DNA of 57,265 nucleotides. Origin: a virus. The notes under the pieces were generated by a model, which made no database searches, had not been told where the DNA came from, and saw only the letters and a list, made by a program, of their open reading frames with translations. Numbering within the stretch: position 1 is the first letter of the stretch; every line of letters starts with the position of its first letter. The stretch is from IMG/VR virus record IMGVR_UViG_3300037247_000734, positions 1 to 57,265 of that record; one strand, 5' to 3'. Below are positions 40,966 through 47,460 of this stretch, in pieces. Both the position numbers and the translations under genes were made by a program.

Positions 40966-41196
40966 CTACGCGAGACGCCCACCAACCGGGGCTGTCGCTA
41001 CCGTGTCGCCTTCTTTGACGACCGTCGCCGCAGTCGCGGGATGACCATTGACACGTATGGCATTAATAGTGTCGATACCTCGTAGGTGTCCATCCTCGAA
41101 CAGAGCCCGCACCGTGGAGTCTACAGGGACCTCCGTGGTGATGAACTCACCGTTGACCTCAATCGAGACCTTCATCGCTGCTTGTTCCTCAGCCAT
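40966..41196 (-). CDS. Ubiquitin-like / ThiS-like beta-grasp modifier, 76 aa
   Basis: Start at ATG 41196, with AGGAGG eight bases upstream; it gives 76 residues, the length of ubiquitin. The order is beta hairpin (KVSIEVNGEFITTEVPVDST), helix (VRALFEDGHL), strand INAIRVNG, then KEGDTVATAPVGG: the hallmark of ThiS/MoaD proteins, whose last strand ends in GG. Here GG is at 72-73 and three residues (RLA) follow, as in precursors of ubiquitin-like modifiers that must be trimmed. E1 and JAMM genes in the same operon supply activation and a plausible trimming enzyme. Confidence 0.8.
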   Translation of the reverse strand: MAEEQAAMKVSIEVNGEFITTEVPVDSTVRALFEDGHLRGIDTINAIRVNGHPATAATVVKEGDTVATAPVGGRLA

Positions 41197-41274
41197 TACC
41201 CGTCCTCCTATCGGCGTCCGCCGATGATGAGGCTGCCTCAACTCTGAGCATCCCGTCGATGCCCTTACGTTCAA

Positions 41275-41303
41275 AACATAGCATCTTCCCGGAAGATTGT
41301 CAA
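41275..41303 (-). promoter_or_regulatory. Sigma-70 promoter of the ubiquitin-like operon with a palindromic spacer
   Basis: TTGACA (41298-41303) and TATGTT (41275-41280) are 17 bp apart. The spacer contains ATCTTCC-C-GGAAGAT, a 15-bp dyad with 7-bp arms, an ideal operator position. A hairpin (ATCGGC/GCCGAT, 41210-41225) ends next to the AGGAGG of the modifier gene, which suggests control of translation as well. Confidence 0.78.
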
Positions 41304-41311
41304 CAACTATC

Positions 41312-41629
41312 CTAAAGTTTTTTTGAACCCGATAATACCTTCAATGCTTCGGCGATGAAGCGAGGATTATCGGCAAGGAATTGGGTAAGGGCTTCTCCCA
41401 AGATAACGAGGATGGCCTCCTCGTCCTTGAAGTCATGCCCTGCAACCATAGCATGGAGACTCTCGTGGATCACAAGCTCGATCTTACGGGAACGAGTCGT
41501 CCGACGGAGAACTCGGATGGTGGTCGTGCCGCTATCCATATCGGCGGCGACATCAGACCCGAGTTCCCTTTGGGTAGCCGACTTGACCTTGTAGGTGTGA
41601 GCACCGATCTTGACTGACCTGGGAAGCAT
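41312..41629 (-). CDS. HExxH zinc-metalloprotease-like protein, 105 aa
   Basis: AGGAGG precedes ATG 41629. The second half carries IELVIHESLHAMV, an exact HExxH zinc motif (His-Glu-Ser-Leu-His), and then a helix with EEAILVILGEALTQFL that may supply the third ligand (Glu). Size resembles SprT- or ImmA-like minimal phage metallopeptidases. The N-terminus is a beta sheet (VKIGAHTYKVKSATQR). It lies just upstream of the modifier promoter, so co-function is possible but not shown. Confidence 0.75.
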   Translation of the reverse strand: MLPRSVKIGAHTYKVKSATQRELGSDVAADMDSGTTTIRVLRRTTRSRKIELVIHESLHAMVAGHDFKDEEAILVILGEALTQFLADNPRFIAEALKVLSGSKKL

Positions 41630-41699
41630 GGGACCTCCTATAGGAAAGGCTGCCAGCCTGTCGAGCCAGTAGCCTATAAGGGGGAAATTGAAATTGACC

Positions 41700-41933
41700 C
41701 TACCTACTGAGCAGGGTGTCCAGCTTCTCGTTCACACTGTCCATCTTGCCCGACAGGCTGGAAAGCTCCCTCTCGATCCACTTGGCATCACGAATGTAGG
41801 GACTCTCCACCTGGATCATCTGGCTTACCTCCACTCGGTTCACGTACCGGCCAACCACAGCCACGTACATGACTCCACAGGTGATTAGCCCCCCCACGCA
41901 GGCCGCGACTACTCGTTCCCGTTGTCCGTTCAT
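41700..41933 (-). CDS. Membrane-anchored coiled-coil protein, 77 aa
   Basis: ATG 41933 directly follows the preceding stop by a base. Residues 8-28 are hydrophobic (VVAACVGGLITCGVMYVAVVG), followed by a C-terminal coiled coil (WIERELSSLSGKMDSVNEKL). This arrangement resembles small holin- or inner-spanin-type proteins. No strong Shine-Dalgarno is visible; translation may be coupled. One 12-bp motif copy (41911) encodes QRERV. Confidence 0.6.
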   Translation of the reverse strand: MNGQRERVVAACVGGLITCGVMYVAVVGRYVNRVEVSQMIQVESPYIRDAKWIERELSSLSGKMDSVNEKLDTLLSR

Positions 41934-41934
41934 G

Positions 41935-42345
41935 TTATGCCGGTTGTCCGCCAAATCCGACGACACTAACGTCATCCAGGTCATCGGCTTGGTGGGTGGT
42001 GCAGAAGGACACCGAATGAACGGCGATCTGTCCTCCACAACTTACGTCCACCCAGTTTGCCGAGCCGTCAGGAGCATCAGTTCCGCCATCGGCGACGAAC
42101 TTGGTCTCCTTTGGAGGAATCACGAAATGACCGAGGCCGTTAGCCGCCGAGAACGTCTCACTCACGGTCCCGTTCAACTCGGTGTTGACCTTGACCAGCA
42201 GCTCCGAGTTCGTACAGTGGTTTGTAACAATGCAGGGCCGTACCGGATTCCTGAACAGGATAATTCTCGGCAGAACCAGACTGTCGTCCGTCCCCGCCGC
42301 AGCTTGAGTCCCCGTACTGGGGGCACCTGACCGTGTTCTGGACAT
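41935..42345 (-). CDS. Putative minor virion protein, 136 aa
   Basis: GGGAG precedes ATG 42345. Beta-rich with a Thr/Ala-rich disordered start, then LVLPRIILFRNPVRPCIVTN, LLVKVNTELNGT and FVIPPKETKFVADG. Small beta proteins of this look attach to capsids or connectors. It lies at the end of a block of virion fibre candidates. Confidence 0.6.
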   Translation of the reverse strand: MSRTRSGAPSTGTQAAAGTDDSLVLPRIILFRNPVRPCIVTNHCTNSELLVKVNTELNGTVSETFSAANGLGHFVIPPKETKFVADGGTDAPDGSANWVDVSCGGQIAVHSVSFCTTHQADDLDDVSVVGFGGQPA

Positions 42346-42354
42346 CGTTTCTCC

Positions 42355-43104
42355 CTACGTACCGAGGGCACGGCTGATCGCCATACCAACCAGGTTGATC
42401 TTCGGATCGGCACCGGCAGACGAATCTTCGAGGACACTCAGAAACGGAATCAGGTCCACGATATTTCCGGCTCCTACAGCCCCCCCAAAGTACCCGTTAC
42501 AACTGACTTCTCGTTCATCGACAAACACTCGGGCGATGCCTTGGGGATCAAACTTGATCGCGAGGTGGACATACTGGCTGGCTGCTACTGTTGCCACACC
42601 GGCAATGACGGTGTCGGAGTTGCCGATGGAGCTGACTGCGTCGAGTATGGCATCATCAGTCGCTTGGAGAGCGATACAGTCGTTGTCCGCGTTCGACGCT
42701 GTGCCATTTGTCAACATCAGGCCAACCTTGATGACTCGATCAGTCAGGACGGCATCATATTGGAACAACCACTCACACTCAGTCTCCTGGTCTGTACCCC
42801 AGGTAAACTCAGTGAGAGGGCTCCCATTCGCGAGGGTTGCCGGTCCTATTGCAACTCCAAGGACGGTATCCGCCACCACAGCATAAAAGTTGCCACCCGA
42901 TTCGACCGCCACTGCCGCTGTTGCCGACGTAATGCTGGCCCCCGTGAGGATCATATCGGCGTCCGCGATCATCCGGGTGCTATCTGTAGCGTTAACGTAG
43001 TCTGCGAGGATCGCAACCTTACCACGGAGAGGACGCCAGACGAAGTTTATCCTGTCCCGGCGGTCAACCTCGTGGGTGATGAAGCTCTGTAGTGAGGCTC
43101 TCAC
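42355..43104 (-). CDS. Jelly-roll-like virion protein, paralogue 4 of 4, 249 aa
   Basis: The last of four tandem relatives (42355-45402). Shared landmarks are DSTRMIADAD near residue 40, GTDQETECEW near 104, a VHLAIKFDPQG strand near 185 with a following VDER turn, and the end ISRALG. The pattern of alternating strands suggests a concanavalin/laminin-G-type sandwich, as used in decoration or receptor-binding proteins. Closest relative is paralogue 3. Function inferred from fold and location. Confidence 0.62.
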   Translation of the reverse strand: MRASLQSFITHEVDRRDRINFVWRPLRGKVAILADYVNATDSTRMIADADMILTGASITSATAAVAVESGGNFYAVVADTVLGVAIGPATLANGSPLTEFTWGTDQETECEWLFQYDAVLTDRVIKVGLMLTNGTASNADNDCIALQATDDAILDAVSSIGNSDTVIAGVATVAASQYVHLAIKFDPQGIARVFVDEREVSCNGYFGGAVGAGNIVDLIPFLSVLEDSSAGADPKINLVGMAISRALGT

Positions 43105-43113
43105 GATTTCTCC

Positions 43114-43890
43114 TTATGCACCGAGGGCACGGCTAATGGCAAACCCAACCAGATTGTACTTGGGATCAGCCGCTCCGGACGTGTCCTCTTTGCCGCCGTA
43201 GAACGGGATTAGATCAACGACGTTTCCGGCCCCTACCGAGCCCCCGAAGTTTGGAGCCCCTATATGGACTTCTCGTCCGTCGATGTAGCAGTGGGGGGTC
43301 CCCGCCGGATCGAACTTGATGGCGAGGTGAACGTAGCCACTTGCGGCCCGAGTCGCAGCCCCGGTCGTGAGCAGGTCCGCACCACTCCCTCCAATTGAGA
43401 CTCCAACGTCGATAACCGCTACGTTCTCGTCGATTGAGAAGTACACCTGATCGTTATCGGTGGTCTGAGCAGCTACGGGATCGTCGATCGCGTCCGACAG
43501 ACGCAGGCCGCAGACCATCCACCTGTCGGTAATGGCCGAGTCTATCTGAATCAGCCACTCAGCCTCGGTCTCCTGGTCCGTGCCCCACGTAAACTCCGTG
43601 AGGGGACTGTTGTTCGTCAGGGTAGCCGGGCCGAAGATGCATTCGTCGGTGCCTCCGCTCACTACCGCGTAAAAGTTACCACCACTTTCAACGGCTACGG
43701 CCGCTGTACCCGACGTGATGTTCAAACCTGTAAGGATCACATCGGGATCAGCGATCATTCGTGTAGCGTCGGTCGCATGGACGTAGTCAGCCAGGAGGGC
43801 AGCCTTGCCCTTGAGGGGACGCCAGATGTGGTTGATTCGGTCCCGGCGACTCGGTTCACGGGTGATGAAACTATGAAGAGATGCTCTCAC
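43114..43890 (-). CDS. Jelly-roll-like virion protein, paralogue 3 of 4, 258 aa
   Basis: Starts RASLHSFITREPSRRDRIN, nearly the same as paralogue 4, and has the same landmarks (DATRMIADPD, GTDQETEAEW, VHLAIKFDPAG, ISRALG). It differs mainly by extra loops near residues 140-170. Spaced nine bases from paralogue 4. Recent duplication of this pair is likely. Confidence 0.62.
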   Translation of the reverse strand: MRASLHSFITREPSRRDRINHIWRPLKGKAALLADYVHATDATRMIADPDVILTGLNITSGTAAVAVESGGNFYAVVSGGTDECIFGPATLTNNSPLTEFTWGTDQETEAEWLIQIDSAITDRWMVCGLRLSDAIDDPVAAQTTDNDQVYFSIDENVAVIDVGVSIGGSGADLLTTGAATRAASGYVHLAIKFDPAGTPHCYIDGREVHIGAPNFGGSVGAGNVVDLIPFYGGKEDTSGAADPKYNLVGFAISRALGA

Positions 43891-43902
43891 AATACTTACT
43901 CC

Positions 43903-44646
43903 TTATCGGGCCTGTCCGATAGCCCGTGAAATTCGCCACCCGTACACGGTCATAGCCTCGGTCGCTCCGGAATTCTCCAGGACTTGTACCCCGATCATCG
44001 GCGTTTGGGCCACGGCTGCACCGCCTGTCATGTCAAGGTGGGCTACGAGCTGGCCGTTGATTCGGGCTTCGCATCGGCCCAACCCGGTGTACTTGATTGA
44101 AAAGTGGTACACGCCACCGGCTACAACAAGTACGCCTGTGTCAACGTCCAGGTCGGTTCCGCCCGACGCTACGTCGGTAACAAAACCCCAGTTCGTGTCG
44201 CTGTCGTCACCCTCGTTGAAGTTGAAAACCGCCATGCCATTGTTATTAACGGCCATGTCAGCCGGGTTGGTGTTTAGCTGGAGCCCTGCCATCACTATGA
44301 GGTCCGTAATAGTCGAGGGCATCTTGATAGCACACTCGAATTCAGCCTCGCGGTCGGTCCGCAGGGTGAGGTTGTCAACGTGGCATTGGCAGGCATTCGC
44401 CAGTTCGTGTACAACCAGGATCGACTGATCGTTATCCACGGCTGCCGTCACTACGTCGATTCCGCCCTCAGCGTTGACGCTGGTGTTTCCGACGACCGCA
44501 TTAGTACCTGCAACCTCGACTAGCGGATCGGTAATCATCCGCGTGGACTCAGCCGTAGCCGTCAGGTTCGCTGTGACGCCGGGCTTACCGTTCTCACCAG
44601 CGATCCACAGCCACTCACGATAATGTCTGTTCAGAAGGAAACTCAT
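43903..44646 (-). CDS. Jelly-roll-like virion protein, paralogue 2 of 4, 247 aa
   Basis: Same architecture with ESTRMITDPL, RTDREAEFECAIKMPSTIT, YHFSIKYTGLG, ARINGQLVAHLD and ISRAIGQ. More distant from paralogues 3 and 4 than these are from each other. Starts with a short N-terminal WRE-type motif (HYREWLWIAGENGKPG). Confidence 0.62.
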   Translation of the reverse strand: MSFLLNRHYREWLWIAGENGKPGVTANLTATAESTRMITDPLVEVAGTNAVVGNTSVNAEGGIDVVTAAVDNDQSILVVHELANACQCHVDNLTLRTDREAEFECAIKMPSTITDLIVMAGLQLNTNPADMAVNNNGMAVFNFNEGDDSDTNWGFVTDVASGGTDLDVDTGVLVVAGGVYHFSIKYTGLGRCEARINGQLVAHLDMTGGAAVAQTPMIGVQVLENSGATEAMTVYGWRISRAIGQAR

Positions 44647-44649
44647 GGT

Positions 44650-45402
44650 TTAGGCTCCGTAAAGGCGACTGATCTTCTGCTCGTACCACACAACCTCGTC
44701 GGTGGTGGCAGACAGCGATTGCAGTCCCATCACTGGTTTAAGGTCTACGGTATTCCCACCGAAGTCCACCTCGGCGACCTTAACGCCGTTGATGTAGCAG
44801 TGGGCCGTCTCGTTCACGTCAAACTCGATACGGAAGTGATAACGAGTGAGCCCCGCCACCCGAACTCCCGAATCCGTATCAACCACGGTTCCGCCACCAG
44901 CGTTGCTCACGACACCCCAGGAGGCATCGGAATCGTCAGTGTTGAAGTTGAACAGTACAAGGTCATCATCATCTAGGCCCATGTCCAGGTCACTCTTGAG
45001 CCCGGCAATGAGGTGAATTCCAGTGGTGATGTCAGCGGGTGTTTCAAGATATCCTTCCCACCGGACCTCTCGATCACTGCCCCACGTCACATAGTTCCAC
45101 GGGCTCTGTCCCGCGTCCTGGTGAGGTACCAGAATCTCCTGATCGTCGTCCGCACCACCTGTCTGAGCAGTTAGTCCACCCTCAGAATTGTGCGTTACGT
45201 CGTCAGTCGCGGCACTCGTCCCCAGAATCTCGAAATCCGGGTCCGCCGTCATCCGAGTTGCCTCAGTCGAGTTTTGAATGTCGGCATTTATCGAGGGAAT
45301 ACCCCGCTCGCCACCGACCCACGTCAACTGCAACCTTCCACCTCGCCAGTCACGTTGTGGCCCGGCACAGACAGGAATATAGTCACTCGCCTTACCCATC
45401 AT
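44650..45402 (-). CDS. Jelly-roll-like virion protein, paralogue 1 of 4, 250 aa
   Basis: Landmarks EATRMTADPD, GSDREVRWEGYLETPADIT, YHFRIEFDVNE, CYINGVKVAEVDFG and ISRLYGA. N-terminus GRLQLTWVGGERGIPS corresponds to the same region in paralogue 2. It is upstream of the others, three bases from paralogue 2. Confidence 0.62.
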   Translation of the reverse strand: MMGKASDYIPVCAGPQRDWRGGRLQLTWVGGERGIPSINADIQNSTEATRMTADPDFEILGTSAATDDVTHNSEGGLTAQTGGADDDQEILVPHQDAGQSPWNYVTWGSDREVRWEGYLETPADITTGIHLIAGLKSDLDMGLDDDDLVLFNFNTDDSDASWGVVSNAGGGTVVDTDSGVRVAGLTRYHFRIEFDVNETAHCYINGVKVAEVDFGGNTVDLKPVMGLQSLSATTDEVVWYEQKISRLYGA

Positions 45403-45408
45403 TCTCTC

Positions 45409-45936
45409 CTAGATGACTCGCACGCATCGAAGCGTGATGAGCAGTTTGTACGTAAAAGCCTTGTCGTGAAGTCCGAGACGGGAGTTCGCCTGTACACGGA
45501 GAGAGTCGTCTGTACTGACAACGTCGTTGCCCGACATCCCCATGTCTATCTTACGGACCTCGCCCACCTTCATTCCGCCACAGTCCACCGAACCGATGCT
45601 CGAAGCTCCGCCCTTATTGACGCCCACTGAGCACCCGTTCTGCCCACCTTCGCTGGCACCCTTGCCATCATCCAGGCAGGTCACTTCGCCTCCCATAATC
45701 AGGAAGTTGTATGGGGCATCCGAAGAGCAAAAGTCAACCGCCGTCTCAGTTGACGTGGCATGTGCCACATAGCAGTTTAGGTCAAAGGGGGTACCATAGT
45801 TCCTGTTTCCAGTAGCACCCTTGAGCCCGTTTGGACTGTGCCTGATCCCCTTTTCCGGGACCTGGGTCATCACTCCAAGAGTGTCGTTGGCAGCCAACTC
45901 CGTTGGTCCACCACTTTGTCCAAGAATCGTTAGCAT
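45409..45936 (-). CDS. Virion fibre/decoration protein, 175 aa
   Basis: ATG 45936 with GGAG eight bases upstream. Beta-rich with FCSSDAPYNFLIMGGEVTCL and a C-terminal TDDSLRVQANSRLG followed by YKLLITLRCVRV. The same two landmarks (DAPYKFKMC, VDESLRIVLTLADS) occur in the 192-aa protein at 46456, so the two are distant paralogues. Structural by location. Confidence 0.6.
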   Translation of the reverse strand: MLTILGQSGGPTELAANDTLGVMTQVPEKGIRHSPNGLKGATGNRNYGTPFDLNCYVAHATSTETAVDFCSSDAPYNFLIMGGEVTCLDDGKGASEGGQNGCSVGVNKGGASSIGSVDCGGMKVGEVRKIDMGMSGNDVVSTDDSLRVQANSRLGLHDKAFTYKLLITLRCVRVI

Positions 45937-45940
45937 ATCG

Positions 45941-46444
45941 TTACTCCGAGGAAGGAATCGCGTAGAATTCAACTAGGACCAGCAGCTTGCCAGTCACGAC
46001 CGAGATGGCAGTAGTTATCGCTGCGTCAACATTCAACCCCGCTGCGACCATGTGACTCGTGTAGTCCACATTGTTTGCCAGGGCTTCCCATTCTGCTGTG
46101 AACCCCGAGGAATCGAACTTGACCAACTCTCCGACATCATCGGCAGTTACAGGAGTAAGGGTCGCCAGGGTGTTGTTATCCTCATCATTAACAGTGATAA
46201 CCACTGTCGAGGACGAGAAAATCTCAGTGACGAACCCCTTGATCCCCGTAATGATGAGCCCATACTTGTTCAGTGACGCCGGGATCAGCTCCAGGTATGT
46301 GTCCACCGGCACTTTTGACTCGTCAAAGTCGAACTCCAGCATCGCACACTGGAGGTTCACAATCTTCCCCTCGATCGCAGCGTTCCGCGTCACCGCATTC
46401 GCTGTTGTTCCCTTCAAGCTAGCTGGAACTGTAAAGTCCGCCAT
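45941..46444 (-). CDS. Virion protein candidate, 167 aa
   Basis: Strand-rich: VDTYLELIPASLNKYGLIITG, FSSSTVVITVNDEDNNTLAT and a C-terminal TGKLLVLVEFYAIP. Final strand resembles those of its neighbours (LLVLVEFYAI against LLITLRCVRV). Between two fibre-like genes. Confidence 0.58.
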   Translation of the reverse strand: MADFTVPASLKGTTANAVTRNAAIEGKIVNLQCAMLEFDFDESKVPVDTYLELIPASLNKYGLIITGIKGFVTEIFSSSTVVITVNDEDNNTLATLTPVTADDVGELVKFDSSGFTAEWEALANNVDYTSHMVAAGLNVDAAITTAISVVTGKLLVLVEFYAIPSSE

Positions 46445-46455
46445 CTATCTTCTCC

Positions 46456-47034
46456 TTACTCGTCTGCGATACAACGCATACAGAGCATATACACTTTCAC
46501 TGCCGTATTATGGTTACTTGAGTCGGCCAACGTCAGCACGATCCGTAGACTCTCGTCCACGTCGATGACGGCGTTGTCCTGGTTAAACTGGCTCGTTCCC
46601 TGTACCAGACCGAAGAGTTCATCGTCGTTTATGCCACTAAGTGCGATCGCATCGGTGATCGTTACAAAGCTTTCCGAATCCGCCCCGTCGCCCCGCGAAA
46701 TGGTGATGGTATCCGACGCTATGGTCCCGGTCTCATCGAGTACAACGCCCCACGCCAGGCACATCTTGAACTTGTAGGGGGCGTCCTTGTTGAACACCGC
46801 GAAGTTGTGGACCTGTCCGTCTGTCTCGGCCCCGTGGCATACTGCCTCGATGATGAAGGGAATCCCGAAGCTAACCCTTATGGCCGCAGCAAGCTCGCCC
46901 CCTGGATCGGCGGCTGCACCCATATCCTCAGCCTGGGTCTGCCCCGTGGGGTCTTGCATCACCAGTCCGTCAAGACGGCTGACAACCTCTAGTTCCTGAT
47001 CCGTGCCAGCGAGATGCTTTAAGCTAATGCCCAT
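46456..47034 (-). CDS. Virion protein candidate, first gene of the leftward operon, 192 aa
   Basis: It lies 90 bases from the perfect leftward promoter at 47.12 kb. Contains DAPYKFKMCLAWGVVLDETG and VDESLRIVLTLADSSNHN, then YMLCMRC, matching the 45409 protein. A helical N-terminus (KHLAGTDQELEVVSRLDG) precedes. Being the first gene of the strongest leftward promoter, it is probably abundant. Confidence 0.6.
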   Translation of the reverse strand: MGISLKHLAGTDQELEVVSRLDGLVMQDPTGQTQAEDMGAAADPGGELAAAIRVSFGIPFIIEAVCHGAETDGQVHNFAVFNKDAPYKFKMCLAWGVVLDETGTIASDTITISRGDGADSESFVTITDAIALSGINDDELFGLVQGTSQFNQDNAVIDVDESLRIVLTLADSSNHNTAVKVYMLCMRCIADE

Positions 47035-47122
47035 GTTTCGTGTTCCCGCTAAGAATTAAAGTATGGCTGACCGGGCTGGAATCCACTCGGGACCCAACCC
47101 GATCAACTCGTTCCCACGCTCT

Positions 47123-47151
47123 ATTATAGGACCCCCGGGGTCCACTGTCAA
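47123..47151 (-). promoter_or_regulatory. Consensus leftward promoter with palindromic spacer
   Basis: TTGACA (47146-47151) and TATAAT (47123-47128), 17 bp apart, on the minus strand. The spacer begins with the dyad GGACCCC-C-GGGGTCC, which occupies 47129-47143. A copy of the dispersed 12-bp motif (variant, 47106-47116) lies in the first transcribed bases. Confidence 0.88.
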
Positions 47152-47178
47152 GGGCGAAAAGTTTTTTCTTGAAAACTC

Positions 47179-47207
47179 TTGACTCCGGGGCTTCGGGGAC
47201 CTACGCT
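47179..47207 (+). promoter_or_regulatory. Rightward promoter, TTGACT-17-TACGCT
   Basis: The -35 at 47179-47184 and a weak -10 at 47202-47207, back to back with the leftward promoter. It would transcribe the replication operon beginning at 47261. The A/T-rich run GTTTTTTCTTGAAAAC just upstream could act as an UP element. Confidence 0.65.
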
Positions 47208-47260
47208 TCAATCGAAGGCCGAAAAGGCGGCAGCGACGTAGAAATTGAAGGAAGGCTGTA

Positions 47261-47458
47261 ATGGAAGAGTGGAATATGACCCCGATCGAGGCCCACATGG
47301 CCGCGAAGGTGTGCGACCGCCTTTGGGAGGAGTTCGATGAATTCTCTGAGGAGGTACTGAACGACGGGGGGGAGGGAACACTTCGGGTTCTAGACGACCT
47401 ACATGAACTCAAGGGACGCCTGATGCGGGTGCTCCCCTACGAACCAAGGGAGGTATAG
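47261..47458 (+). CDS. Small acidic protein, first gene of the replication operon, 65 aa
   Basis: Helical, acidic (MTPIEAHMAAKVCDRLWEEF, DEFSEEVLNDGGEG) with GGAAGG before ATG 47261. Two bases separate it from the polymerase gene. Possibly a regulator or an inhibitor; unknown. Confidence 0.65.
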   Translation: MEEWNMTPIEAHMAAKVCDRLWEEFDEFSEEVLNDGGEGTLRVLDDLHELKGRLMRVLPYEPREV

Positions 47459-47460
47459 GG

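Noticed and set aside
40966-41274. Longer modifier start at 41274 (102 aa)
   Set aside because: It would begin in the promoter -10 region; the start at 41196 has AGGAGG at the right distance.
46591-46601. Further copies of the 12-bp motif at 46591 and 53101
   Set aside because: They match the core only partly (GCTCGTTCCCT and TGGGAACGAGA) and were not counted.
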